A stretch of 42,073 nucleotides of DNA from an uncultured Lachnospiraceae bacterium (GCA_910578605.1 CAJTQG010000010.1:5979-48051), one strand, 5' to 3'. Counted from the stretch's first letter, positions 7,501 through 17,155 are shown. Made by a program: numbers and translations. The notes: generated by a model from the letters alone, not told the origin.

Positions 7501-8703
7501 ATGAATATTGGTTATCATTATTACACAATCAAAACTCTTGCAGTGAGAGCAGGGTTCGGGGAGGAGGAGGCACAGATAATTGCATTTTATTCCCAGATGA
7601 TAGATGACTTTGTCTTGTCCAATGTACTGTTGCTGAATTCTTGTCCGCCGGATTTCTTTTTGAAAAATAATCTGGCAAAAAAGGTGGGAGAGCAGGAGTG
7701 GCTGTTTTGGCCTTGCCCTACGGGAATTGATATGATAAAAAGCGTTTCTCATAATTATGAGCGTCATACATTGGTGCCCTTTCATTTTATTCCTATCACT
7801 ACCCTTCCTGACATTGAAAGAAAACAGAGCAATAGCAATGGGGAAATGCAGTCTGTAGGAAGCTTTGACCGTCTTGCTTACCGCTGTCAAAAGGCAGATT
7901 TGTCTTACGATATGTTGATTGTAGAACTTTTGTATCAAGCGGTGGAGGCAGCCAAAAAAGAGAAAAGTCATAAGAATTTGATGAGACTTGGCATGATTTT
8001 ACATACCTTTGCGGACACTTATGCCCACTGTAATTTTTCTGGATTTCACGGTTATGAAAATGAAGCTAAAGTAAAGAATGCTTGGAAGCATGATGGTTCC
8101 CCGGGAATCAGCGAGGCGGAAATCTTTTTCTTTAAAGAGCTGCCGTCTATCGGTCATGGTAATGTAGGAACTGTGCCGGATATCTGTACTTATCGGATTG
8201 CCTATGCCATGAAAAGCAGCCCCAAAAGCGGCTTAGATTATATAGTAGAGAGAGATAATGCACAGTTTTTTTCTGAGTGTTCCAGGGATATTTTTCATCT
8301 GCTTTGTACGATTACCGGCAAAAAAGTTTTAGATGACAGGGAATGGAATGAGTTGAGGGAAAAATTGATAAAGGCCCAGACAGTTAAAAAGGATGAGAAA
8401 AAATATTTGACACCCTCATGGAGTCAAACCTTTCCTGATATTTCCTATGAGTACAGTAAAAATATTTATTTTATGTTAGATATGATAGTGGAGGAGATGG
8501 AGGGATTATTATTGGACAGTTCAAGGGAGAGAGTAGCCCAGGAGGTGCTAAAGGACGCCTTCTCCTGTGAGGGCAATCAGCATAGAAACGGCTGTCAAGT
8601 GCGCCTAAACAATGTAACACAGGAATTTTTTGATTATAATGAATTGGCTTATGAGAGGGTAAAGGCGGTCACAGGTGAGTATCGCTCACAAATATTTATT
8701 TAA
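7501..8703 (+). CDS. DUF6765-like protein with HxxxDxxxH putative metal site
   Basis: The 400-residue protein begins NIGYHYYTIKTLAVRAGF, continues EEAQIIAFYSQMIDDFVL, and has HTFADTYAHCNFSGFHGYEN at residues 168-187. The first part matches my memory of the DUF6765 family. The second contains H168-x3-D172-x3-H176 plus H183, reminiscent of metal sites in zinc phospholipase C/S1-P1-type helical folds, and H6, D35 and D36 could complete such a site. Enzymatic activity is inferred from pattern only; no substrate can be named. There is no signal peptide or membrane segment, unlike secreted phospholipases C. AAGGAGG six bases before the ATG fixes the start. It follows the SLATT-like gene by 51 bases and precedes the metallohydrolase gene by 21. 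Confidence 0.6.
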   Translation: MNIGYHYYTIKTLAVRAGFGEEEAQIIAFYSQMIDDFVLSNVLLLNSCPPDFFLKNNLAKKVGEQEWLFWPCPTGIDMIKSVSHNYERHTLVPFHFIPITTLPDIERKQSNSNGEMQSVGSFDRLAYRCQKADLSYDMLIVELLYQAVEAAKKEKSHKNLMRLGMILHTFADTYAHCNFSGFHGYENEAKVKNAWKHDGSPGISEAEIFFFKELPSIGHGNVGTVPDICTYRIAYAMKSSPKSGLDYIVERDNAQFFSECSRDIFHLLCTITGKKVLDDREWNELREKLIKAQTVKKDEKKYLTPSWSQTFPDISYEYSKNIYFMLDMIVEEMEGLLLDSSRERVAQEVLKDAFSCEGNQHRNGCQVRLNNVTQEFFDYNELAYERVKAVTGEYRSQIFI

Positions 8704-8724
8704 GATAAGCTATGGAGGTGGGAA

Positions 8725-10386
8725 ATGAAAAAGCATTATACTCATGTATACAATATAGGTCAAGGTTTATGTACGATGTTGAGAACAGAACTTGATGGAG
8801 AGGATGATTACTTAGGCATCTTTGACTGTGGTTCCTTGAGGGAGAGAAATAAGGAGGCTGTTATTAAAAATATTGCAGATTATGCACACCAGTGCGGACA
8901 TATTGACAGTATTGTAATATCCCACCAGGATATTGATCATTGGAGTATGTTGTTAGATATTATTTGGAAATTTTATCAAATTGAAACCAGTCATATTATT
9001 TACCAATATAAATTTTATTTAAACAGGACTAGAAATAGCATCATCATATATGAGGCGACAGAAGCGGGAACAATGGAGTGTTCAAAAGTGGAAGTGGGTG
9101 ATGTATATAACAGCAATTTTTGGGCGGAGGTAGATGAGAAGGAGGTAATACAGAGGTTTGAATTATTCGGTCAGTTTTTAAAATGCCCAGGATTGGGAGA
9201 GTGTAATTTTTGGCTGCGTTGGAGTTGTGATGCATCACAAATGGAGTTGGAGATTTTCATTGATTCTATTATGGTGGCCGATAAGGATAAACCTGGTAGT
9301 TATATCAATCAATCTTATCATCAAATACTAGAAGTAGATTTTGAATGGGAAGAATTCATCAGCAGCAATTGGAGACGGGTAAGAGAAGAGATTGAACGGC
9401 AAGAAAAATATAAGGAAATAGAAGCTGAAATTGGATATCAGCAATTATTTAAATTTCGTTTTAATCGATTTTTAGATTATATTGGACAGTTTCGGTTTTC
9501 ATATACTAATATATATACTACATTATTACAATCGACAAACTTTAATATGCAAGGCTGCTATATAGGGAAAATATGGTTAGGGGGAGATTGCTGGGAGATA
9601 GGATACAAAAGATTGTATTCTATATTGACGAAGCTGGTCAAAATAGGTTTAGTTTATAATGTAAATGGTTTCACAAAGGACAGCTCTCAGGGTGACGGGG
9701 ACAACATAAGAATGTGCGGACTGATGCAGGTAGACCAATCAACAATCTGTTCGGATGATATTGAAATATCTGCATTTACCATTGATGCTAATCTGAAGGA
9801 TTGCATTTCAAATAAAGTTGGAGATATTACACCTGCTATTGCCCATAATGCTTCTTCGCTGATTGTGGAATTTGATAAATCAACCACAGAGATAAGAAGG
9901 AGAAATATTTATCCAGGGGATGCCACAGTCCACGTTTTTGGTCAGTTAGCTGATGCGTTATCCGGACCGGATGTTTTTAGAGGTACTTTTTTTATAGCAC
10001 CCCATCACGGTTCTTTACATACGAATTATTGCGGCGGGGAGCAGCAGCCTTTTCATAAGCTGCTGGATAAATTAACAGGAAATAAGACATTAAAATTAAA
10101 CACTTGTGTTATCAGCGCTTTAGGGGAAGTTTTTAATCATCCAAATAAAAGATTTATAGATGATATGAGGGATTATGTAAGATTTGATCATCCAGAAGTT
10201 CCTGCTCACGCCGTTTGTTATTTTGAAGAGGGCAGAAAAAGAGTGGAGAATGAAGTGAAAGGAATTTACTGTACAGAAATGATGAGGACCATCGGCAGGA
10301 AATGGCATTGCAAGTCGGAGCAGCAGGCTGAAGCCCTCAGGGCAGAACACAAAAGGCTGCTGCCAGGCAGGAATGTCTTTGTATAA
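8725..10386 (+). CDS. ComEC-like metallo-beta-lactamase-fold protein with large insertion
   Basis: The N-terminus reads HVYNIGQGLCTML, then GIFDCGS, then IVISHQDIDHWSML, which is the start of a metallo-beta-lactamase fold of the ComEC/Rec2 C-terminal type. The metal motif is H67-x-D69-x-D71-H72, an HxDxDH form rather than HxHxDH. Later parts of the fold are YPGDAT with D399 and FIAPHHGSLHTN with H427-H428, followed by a region with a conserved-looking ISALGEVFNHP. Between about residues 80 and 340 there is an insertion not typical of the fold, rich in aromatic residues and visibly more AT-rich in DNA around 9280-9620. At 553 residues the protein is about twice a minimal domain. No membrane helices are seen, so it is not a DNA uptake channel. 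A nuclease or phosphodiesterase role is plausible but unproven. Confidence 0.78.
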   Translation: MKKHYTHVYNIGQGLCTMLRTELDGEDDYLGIFDCGSLRERNKEAVIKNIADYAHQCGHIDSIVISHQDIDHWSMLLDIIWKFYQIETSHIIYQYKFYLNRTRNSIIIYEATEAGTMECSKVEVGDVYNSNFWAEVDEKEVIQRFELFGQFLKCPGLGECNFWLRWSCDASQMELEIFIDSIMVADKDKPGSYINQSYHQILEVDFEWEEFISSNWRRVREEIERQEKYKEIEAEIGYQQLFKFRFNRFLDYIGQFRFSYTNIYTTLLQSTNFNMQGCYIGKIWLGGDCWEIGYKRLYSILTKLVKIGLVYNVNGFTKDSSQGDGDNIRMCGLMQVDQSTICSDDIEISAFTIDANLKDCISNKVGDITPAIAHNASSLIVEFDKSTTEIRRRNIYPGDATVHVFGQLADALSGPDVFRGTFFIAPHHGSLHTNYCGGEQQPFHKLLDKLTGNKTLKLNTCVISALGEVFNHPNKRFIDDMRDYVRFDHPEVPAHAVCYFEEGRKRVENEVKGIYCTEMMRTIGRKWHCKSEQQAEALRAEHKRLLPGRNVFV

Positions 10387-10514
10387 ACAATATACTTCAT
10401 TGCAAAATGCAGTATTTCTAATTTTGTGCAATGTTTCCCTTTTTGAAGGAGTTTTGCAAATAGTTCCATATAATCACGATCACTTTATAATTATAATACA
10501 AGGAGGTAAAGTAA

Positions 10515-12074
10515 ATGATAAAAAATATAACATTAACAGGGGAGGATTTTTTGGAAAAACGATTCATTAGAACTGCAAAAAATGATGGGGTTTTACGGAG
10601 GCGATCTGTAAGAGAAGCAACAAGTAATACTATTGTTAATACGCCGTTTTTGCAGGAAACCAATAGGTTGAAAGCAGGGCAATGGTGCAACTTTTTTGAA
10701 ATCACACAATTTTCTTTGGAGAAGGGAAAGGTAGAGCTAGATGCGGAGATTTCATTTGTCAAAACATGTGATGACATTAAGCTGCAGGCAGCGCTGTATA
10801 ATATGAATCAGCCCAAAACGCCAATCAAGAAATTTGAGGTTAAGGATAAGAAAAATGCTTCCAATATGGGATATCATGTTTCGTCACAATTAGCATCAGA
10901 TATAAAAGAGGGGGAAATTGGCGTTGCTGTCTACGCTGAGTGGAGTAATGAGGAGGAGCCGGATGGTTCTGCCATGATTTTAGAGGGGGCAGGTTATGAT
11001 GAAGTAAAATACCACCACGTTCATCCGGTAAAATGTAAACCTTACCAAACATTTTCTCAAAAGAAAACAAATGAATATATATTTCCAGAGGCGTTAGAAC
11101 AGGATGACGGAGTGAGGGAAGAAAAGCAGGAGATTGTAATTGCGTTGTACCGCAAGCCGGAGGATACAAGTGATTTGAATTATCTGTGCGAATATGGATG
11201 GGACAGTAAGAGGCGGCCTTATCTTATGGTACCAGGACAGGGGACAGTTTCTTTTGTCAATGCAAAGATTGAACCATCCAGCGTTCATGTAGTCTGTTAC
11301 TTAAATAATTTAAGTCATACAAAAGGCAGGGGGGTGATAGTGGCGGCGGTCAATGCATCAAAAACCCAAGTGCCTGAGTATGAAAATCATGATATACAGG
11401 TGGAGGCCCACGAAACGTCCATCGCTTATAGCATGTTTCATGTGTGGGATAAGCCTTTTCAGGAGGGAAATGGATTAATAGAACATAAATTTTCGTACAA
11501 TATTTTAATTACCTATAAAAGAAAGGGAGAAAAACAAATTCATGCCCTGTACATATCTAATAAACCGGTAGAAAAAAATTATATTTATCAAATTCCCAAT
11601 ATCATTATAAAATGGGGCTGTCTTTTAGGAGATACGCTGATTTGTATGGCAGGCGGCAGCCAAAAGGAATTGCGGGATATTCATATAGGAGAAAAGGTTG
11701 CGGGTGCAGACGGCGTAGAGAATTTGGTGGAAAATGTATGGAGCGGTCAGGAGGAATGCTATTATATTTTAAAAACCCAATCGGGGAGGAAGGTCAGAGC
11801 ATCCTATTCCCATCCATTCCTGACAGAGACAGGGTGGAAGACGGCAGCTGACTTGAAGATAGGGGATAACATGAAGGTGAGAGGCATGTTTGTGCCTGAG
11901 GGAGAAAGCAAGGAGAAGATAGGATTCCTCCAGGAGGAGTCAGGTTGGGAGAAGTTGGCTTCCATAGAAAAAAGGGAGGAGCAAGTAATGGTATATAATC
12001 TAACATTAAACGGTAAACCGATGATTGCAAATGGATTTGTCTGCGGTGATTTTGAAATGCAGAACGGAATGTGA
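10515..12074 (+). CDS. protein with C-terminal Hint (hedgehog/intein) autoprocessing domain
   Basis: Residues 1-368 are an unrecognised, probably beta-rich region. From C369 a Hint domain runs to near the C-terminus. It opens CLLGDTLICMAGGSQKEL, continues LRDIHIGEKVAGADG, has block-B-like VRASYSHPFLTETGW and AADLKIGDNMKVRG, and ends VYNLTLNGKPMIANGFVCGD. In inteins and related Hint domains the first Cys performs an N-S acyl shift and a final HN pair drives C-terminal cleavage. Here the terminal HN is replaced by GD and only nine residues follow, so C-terminal cleavage is unlikely while thioester formation at C369 remains possible. AAGGAGGT precedes the ATG. A 128-base gap separates it from the metallohydrolase gene, and only 7 bases separate it from the next gene. 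Confidence 0.8.
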   Translation: MIKNITLTGEDFLEKRFIRTAKNDGVLRRRSVREATSNTIVNTPFLQETNRLKAGQWCNFFEITQFSLEKGKVELDAEISFVKTCDDIKLQAALYNMNQPKTPIKKFEVKDKKNASNMGYHVSSQLASDIKEGEIGVAVYAEWSNEEEPDGSAMILEGAGYDEVKYHHVHPVKCKPYQTFSQKKTNEYIFPEALEQDDGVREEKQEIVIALYRKPEDTSDLNYLCEYGWDSKRRPYLMVPGQGTVSFVNAKIEPSSVHVVCYLNNLSHTKGRGVIVAAVNASKTQVPEYENHDIQVEAHETSIAYSMFHVWDKPFQEGNGLIEHKFSYNILITYKRKGEKQIHALYISNKPVEKNYIYQIPNIIIKWGCLLGDTLICMAGGSQKELRDIHIGEKVAGADGVENLVENVWSGQEECYYILKTQSGRKVRASYSHPFLTETGWKTAADLKIGDNMKVRGMFVPEGESKEKIGFLQEESGWEKLASIEKREEQVMVYNLTLNGKPMIANGFVCGDFEMQNGM

Positions 12075-12081
12075 GGGAAGT

Positions 12082-14283
12082 ATGAGTAAAATTATCAATG
12101 AAATTACAATTACCAGTGCAAAGGTAGAAAAGGATATCCTAAAATTGGAGTGGCTGTTAAATGGTGGGGATATACCGCTCTATAACGGTGAGTATCGTAT
12201 TTGCATTACGGAGGATGGCATTGATTTTTTTGACACACAATTTACGACGGAGGAGGGAAGTACAAAACATTCAGTAGAGTTTTCAAAATATACAAGGGGA
12301 AAAATTTATAGGGCTGAGTTGATTTTAGGCGGTATCAGCGGATATTGTACATTAATTGTAGATACCTTTACACAACTGCAGGGAACCTATAAGGGGGGCG
12401 CTTTTACCTTTCAGTGGGAAATAGATTCCAAAGGATTTTTGCCAGGAGGATATTGTCATATAGAGGAGAAAGTGAAAGCAAATATTCATAACAAGACAAA
12501 AATGATACAAGATGTATCGGGAAGAAATGCCGTGGATTTCACAGTAAACCCTCATTATGGGTATTGGAACACAGACAAAATACGTTATTCGGGGGAATAT
12601 CCCATAGGTGTTACCTTTGTTGGCAGTGACGGGGAAGTGTGTGATGGCCCTGCCAGCGAGGAACTGTGTTTTTATCCTAAGGGCGTGCAGATTTTGACAG
12701 CAGATATCTCCTCCTCCCAAGCCTCGGAAACCCTTGTATTGACATTTGCTCAGTTGTATGAGGATATTCCAAAATTGTGCCTGCATTTCAAAAAGGGAAG
12801 TTATTTATTATTTCAGGCGGAGGCTGAGATTTGCAAGACGGATAAACAAATGGAAAATACATCCAAGTCAGATAAATCAAAGGGGGATGAGCTGTGCCAA
12901 GAACAATTGTGGGGAGAAAATGTGTGCAAGGTGACGGTGGATATACCTCATGATAAGGTAATGCCCCAAGTGCTCAGGGAGTGTATAGTGTACTGCTATT
13001 ATAAAAACGGACATGCGCTTACAAAGGCGGACACAGCTTTTAACAGTCTGTCATTATCCATACCTAAGGTGCAGCCCTTGGCTTTGGGCAAACAATGTCA
13101 GTGTGATATTACTATGGAGGGGGAGAGAATACCTTCCGGCTATGAATTTACGGATAAGTCGATAATAAACAGCTCCAGGGGCAAATGTCCGGCTGATTTT
13201 ACAGCAAGGGCTTGCTATAACATGAACGGAGTATTACAGAGGGGGCCTTGGTCTGCCAATGGGTTTGTGACTTGTTATTATGCCGAAAATCAGCTTATTT
13301 CCTATAAGCAAAAGTCGTTAGGGCCAGAGGAGCATATGTGTACTTTTCCAAAGGAGTGGTTTGTCAATCCCGGAACCGAGCCGATTGTAAGCGGGGGAAT
13401 TTCATTGACATTTGGCGAGAAGGAATGTGAACTGAAAATACAGTCTGATCAAGGGATTGATGTAAAATCCTATGATACATTTCTATCTCAAATAAAAGAT
13501 ATAGCTGCTCCAAAAGTTTTTTATAAAATAAACGAAGGGATTTTAAGAATGGGAGCATTTGCTTTTTCGGATACGGCTCACTTTCTATGCAGTTATACGC
13601 CGGAGGATAAAATTGCAGACCTTAGACCAGGGCTGTTTATGAAAACGGAGACATCTTTGTATTTGCCGCCCTACAATGTTAAATTAAAAAACGTAGATGG
13701 ATTTGTGTGGGCCAACACGGCAGAATGTGAAATTACATTTACTGAGCAGGGAGATTTTTTGGAATTTAACAGCTTTGCGGCGGAGATGTTAAAAAGTGCA
13801 GCCTCCTCTTTAACGCTGGAAAATACAGAAGTAATTTATGCGGCGGGAATAGAAGATTTGTTAAGACCAGCATTGAGGCAGCCATATTTTAGAATGATGT
13901 ATCCTATAGATATGCCCCAGCAGGACACAGCCCCGCCGTATCCGTCAAACAATGTAATTCTTATGGCGGCGGATAACTATGGGAAAATTTTAAAGGCATG
14001 TGAGGATATTAAGGAAAGGCCGGAAAATATTAATTCTCTTTCCATTCCTGTTGTCGTATTTCGGGGAAGGGGAATGCTGACGCTTATGATGGAAATTTAC
14101 ATCAATGAAAGGAAAGTTCATGTGCCTGTGGGAAGCAGTGTAGAGCAGGCGCTTAGCAAATGCGGCGTTTCCTCAATGCAAAACGTTGGGCTGTACCGCA
14201 GGGCCTATGATGGTACACTGCTCCCTGTGTTTGGAGAGATAGAAGGAATCATTTTAATCAGCGGAGATAGAATGGAGCTGTGA
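12082..14283 (+). CDS. 733-aa beta-rich protein with C-terminal beta-grasp-like domain, function unknown
   Basis: I do not recognise the bulk of this protein. It is predicted mostly beta: successive 80-120-residue stretches of alternating strands begin with EITITSAKVEKDILKLEWLL, suggesting a chain of immunoglobulin/Fn3-like sandwiches. Cysteines are numerous for an unsecreted protein. The last 69 residues (665-733) read like a beta-grasp or SLBB-type domain: EIYINERKVHVPVGSSVEQA, a helix, LYRRAYDGTLLPVFGEI, and a terminal IILISGDRMEL. There is no signal peptide or membrane helix. I chose the ATG at 12082, preceded by GAGGGAAG; an earlier in-frame ATG at 12025 lies inside the Hint gene. The spacing indicates cotranscription with the Hint gene and with the 942-aa gene 43 bases downstream. 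Confidence 0.7.
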   Translation: MSKIINEITITSAKVEKDILKLEWLLNGGDIPLYNGEYRICITEDGIDFFDTQFTTEEGSTKHSVEFSKYTRGKIYRAELILGGISGYCTLIVDTFTQLQGTYKGGAFTFQWEIDSKGFLPGGYCHIEEKVKANIHNKTKMIQDVSGRNAVDFTVNPHYGYWNTDKIRYSGEYPIGVTFVGSDGEVCDGPASEELCFYPKGVQILTADISSSQASETLVLTFAQLYEDIPKLCLHFKKGSYLLFQAEAEICKTDKQMENTSKSDKSKGDELCQEQLWGENVCKVTVDIPHDKVMPQVLRECIVYCYYKNGHALTKADTAFNSLSLSIPKVQPLALGKQCQCDITMEGERIPSGYEFTDKSIINSSRGKCPADFTARACYNMNGVLQRGPWSANGFVTCYYAENQLISYKQKSLGPEEHMCTFPKEWFVNPGTEPIVSGGISLTFGEKECELKIQSDQGIDVKSYDTFLSQIKDIAAPKVFYKINEGILRMGAFAFSDTAHFLCSYTPEDKIADLRPGLFMKTETSLYLPPYNVKLKNVDGFVWANTAECEITFTEQGDFLEFNSFAAEMLKSAASSLTLENTEVIYAAGIEDLLRPALRQPYFRMMYPIDMPQQDTAPPYPSNNVILMAADNYGKILKACEDIKERPENINSLSIPVVVFRGRGMLTLMMEIYINERKVHVPVGSSVEQALSKCGVSSMQNVGLYRRAYDGTLLPVFGEIEGIILISGDRMEL

Positions 14284-14326
14284 GGTTTATTAACCATCAA
14301 TATTTTGGAGCAAAAGGGAGGAAGGT

Positions 14327-17155
14327 ATGACAAAGGTTTTTGTACCACAGGATTTTGAAAAAACAAATAAATTTTCCAATGAGCTTGCGGAGTATTTAAA
14401 GAGAAAAAATGCATGTTATCTGTGGATATCCAATCCGTGGGAGCCTTATACTGCATGGAACTGCGCATCCTTGTTTAGAACAGGGAATATCTGCGTAGGC
14501 AGATATAGACTCTGTTTTGGCAGTGTGCTTTCTAAGAGCGATACAGAAGTGGTATTTTCGGGAAGTTTTTATTGTGGGGAGGAGAAGTTAGATTGCCAGA
14601 GTTTTTCATTAGACCTTACCTCCCCTGACGGCGTACTGACATTTTCCTTTTGTTCAGATGGAGATGTGCTCCGCAAGTTAGGAGTGAGTATTCAATATTT
14701 AATGCCGTGGGACAAGCCTATAGAGCAGGAGGAAATTCAGGAGGAAGAACTATGGGGAGAACAGGGGGAATCACAGAGCTGCCACAGTTTATCTATATTA
14801 TCCAGTCAGCCCTTTTCTTATTGGGGAAAGGCAGCTTTTGGGGCAAGACTTTCTTTATGTCAGATTACAAATCCCCATGTTTCTTATATTTTATTGCCAA
14901 AAGAGGAGCTTGCGTGCCATTTTCTTACAGTGGATAAAGGGGAGGCGGTTTGCATTCCTGAAAATGGTGCAAGTCTTGTCTTTGAGAGGACAGCAAGGCA
15001 GTGTTATCAGGAGGGGAAAAAAGAGTCCCTTGGAGCATGGGATTATTATCTTGGTGTACAGGGGGACTTTCACTGTGAATCCAAAGGCATTGTGATGGGG
15101 CTTCATGGAGGGGAGTATGTGAAGCATGATAATTCCCTTCGGTTTGTGTCAGGACAGGATGCGCTGTTGTTAGATAAGGACATTTCCTATGAAGGCAGCC
15201 AGAGGGCAACAACGGCATGGCTGAGAGTGCAGGGCTTGTATTATTCTTCACCCTCCGGTTCTTTGCTGTACAAAATGCAAAATGGCGCTCTTCATCCCTA
15301 TCATCCCTTGGCGGCAGCTTATGAGGAGTATTCCCCTCCGTTTCCCTATATGCCTTGGAAAAATACAATTTTAGAATCAAAGGAGGAGGGAATAAGGGGG
15401 GAGAATTTATTATATGAAAAACGATACAAAAGTTTGTTTCAAAATACATTAAACCATATGTCAAAAATCCATTCTGCAAATAAAGCATCTATAGATATAA
15501 AATCAGCAGCTCAGGCAATAGGCGATAATTTGGTAAATTCAGCAGATTATCGTAATAACAGTGAGGTTGCCATAGCAGCCAATGGCCTGTGTGTAGGAAT
15601 TAACACAGATACAGATGAGTGGGATTGGGTTGGGATAGGGAATATTTCAGGGGGTGGGCTGCCGGATGTGCGGTTGAAAAATATTACTCCAAGGGGGAGA
15701 CAGGCTCTTTTGAACAAAGATTGTCTGATTGCTGTCTTTTCAGGGGAGGAGTTTAAAGAGCTGTGGGAGACGGACAGCATTAGTATGGGATTGGATGGAT
15801 GGAAAATTGAATTTTTGACGGAACAATGGTCTAAGAAAGATAATAAAATTTTTCTGGTGAAATATACGAAAAATGTTTCCATAAGGGAAAAATTATGTGG
15901 AAATGAAGTTTTTGACAGAGTGATAAAGTCTGCATATGAGGGAGACCAAAAGATTCGCAGGGGATATGAGAGGTTGATGAAAATAATAGATGACAGAGAG
16001 TTTCAAGGGGTTCTTATGATAAACGGTGTGGCAAAGGCACCGGATAATTCACCGGAAGTTTCTATTATGATATCCTCCATAAAACAGCTTCCAGCAGCAT
16101 ATATTATGATGGAAAACGGGAAAGCTTTTGTGGAGGACGGAAGGATAAAAACGGAAGCGTCTGCAGTTTCTTCCTTTGTTCATTATGAAAAGGCGCTGGA
16201 ACAGGAAATGGAAACCCAAATGGCGGAGGATAAGGGAAAGTTGGAGACAGTGGAGGTATCTGTCATATTTCAGAATTCCAAGGTGGTGGATTTTTACAGT
16301 AAGTCAGAGCTTCATATTCAGAAAATCTTAGGGGAAAGTATTGGAAACAGCTGTATCGTCATAAATGGAGTGTATGAGAAGGTGTCAGGTCAGGGCAGCT
16401 ACAGATTTTTTCCGGCATCTGAAGTGGAGTGGACTATTGGAGGCAGTATAGTGAACCGGATTGCAATGAAAAATATGCAGATCCATGCAGAAAGCGGGTG
16501 CAGTGCATTTTCCGTATCAGGGACTTTGGAATTTGAAAATTGCCCCAAGGGAGATTTATTTTCATTGGAGCAGTTATGGTTTGAGGAGCTTTTTTGGCGG
16601 CTGGATCAGGAAAATTTTGTGACGGAGGATGCTTCCCTTGTGAAGATACAGGCGGGAAATTGTATTGTTCGGGAAAAATCCTTTGCCTGCCAGTTTGGCG
16701 CCTATCCAGAAAAGCTGATGATAGGAAGGACTGGTTCTCCTGATGATATAGGTTACCGTTCTATCACTGCACCAGTAGATCAGGCGGTGCCAGAGGGAAA
16801 ATGGAACGGTATTTTGTGGAATATCCAGGCGGGTACAAGAGGAAAGCTTGGTGGAGAATTGCCGGTGAGCATACAGCTTATTATGGCATGGACGGGTAAG
16901 TCAGTTTATGTGGGAGTAAGGGAGAAGGATTTGGACGCTATATCCGTGTCTGGTATATTGGGGATTGGTTTTGGGGGTATGGAGATTAGCAAAAATCAGG
17001 AGCAGCAGAGCTTTCAAATAAAAATGTGTAATATTGGTGTGAAATTTTTGAACTTTACGGTGCCCCCTAAAAGTGCAGACCTTTATATAATTGGGGAGAA
17101 GGGAAAGCTTGGATGGTACATGAGTTACAATACATTGGATAAGGAGGATAAATGA
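14327..17155 (+). CDS. 942-aa beta-rich protein of the giant operon, function unknown
   Basis: The gene starts after GGGAGGAAGGT. The product has no signal peptide, membrane helix or motif I can assign with confidence. The N-terminal third is rich in strands and aromatic residues with several cysteines. A middle segment near residues 555-575 reads FQGVLMINGVAKAP and is followed by ISSIKQLPAAYIMMENGKAF. The final 120 residues start near GKWNGILWNIQAGTRGKLGG, continue with IQLIMAWTGKSVYVGVREKD and finish with a KLGWYMSYNT strand. It looks like several related beta modules rather than an enzyme. Its stop codon overlaps the start of the 2857-aa gene in an ATGA, so the two products are probably made in a fixed ratio and may assemble together. 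I think similar proteins exist in other phyla beside giant partners, but I cannot verify this. Confidence 0.68.
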   Translation: MTKVFVPQDFEKTNKFSNELAEYLKRKNACYLWISNPWEPYTAWNCASLFRTGNICVGRYRLCFGSVLSKSDTEVVFSGSFYCGEEKLDCQSFSLDLTSPDGVLTFSFCSDGDVLRKLGVSIQYLMPWDKPIEQEEIQEEELWGEQGESQSCHSLSILSSQPFSYWGKAAFGARLSLCQITNPHVSYILLPKEELACHFLTVDKGEAVCIPENGASLVFERTARQCYQEGKKESLGAWDYYLGVQGDFHCESKGIVMGLHGGEYVKHDNSLRFVSGQDALLLDKDISYEGSQRATTAWLRVQGLYYSSPSGSLLYKMQNGALHPYHPLAAAYEEYSPPFPYMPWKNTILESKEEGIRGENLLYEKRYKSLFQNTLNHMSKIHSANKASIDIKSAAQAIGDNLVNSADYRNNSEVAIAANGLCVGINTDTDEWDWVGIGNISGGGLPDVRLKNITPRGRQALLNKDCLIAVFSGEEFKELWETDSISMGLDGWKIEFLTEQWSKKDNKIFLVKYTKNVSIREKLCGNEVFDRVIKSAYEGDQKIRRGYERLMKIIDDREFQGVLMINGVAKAPDNSPEVSIMISSIKQLPAAYIMMENGKAFVEDGRIKTEASAVSSFVHYEKALEQEMETQMAEDKGKLETVEVSVIFQNSKVVDFYSKSELHIQKILGESIGNSCIVINGVYEKVSGQGSYRFFPASEVEWTIGGSIVNRIAMKNMQIHAESGCSAFSVSGTLEFENCPKGDLFSLEQLWFEELFWRLDQENFVTEDASLVKIQAGNCIVREKSFACQFGAYPEKLMIGRTGSPDDIGYRSITAPVDQAVPEGKWNGILWNIQAGTRGKLGGELPVSIQLIMAWTGKSVYVGVREKDLDAISVSGILGIGFGGMEISKNQEQQSFQIKMCNIGVKFLNFTVPPKSADLYIIGEKGKLGWYMSYNTLDKEDK

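Noticed and set aside
7444..7971. 175-aa open frame on the minus strand, and similar long antisense frames at 14925-15488 and 35104-35583
   Set aside because: They lie opposite well-supported genes, have no ribosome sites and their proteins look like reversed-frame composition.
10492..10497. TATAAT before the Hint gene as an internal promoter
   Set aside because: It would start transcription inside the ribosome site, and there is no -35 box at the proper spacing.
11619..12074. A splicing intein within the 519-aa protein
   Set aside because: There is no C-terminal HN pair and no C-extein worth the name, so this is a Hint domain at the end of a protein, not an intein.
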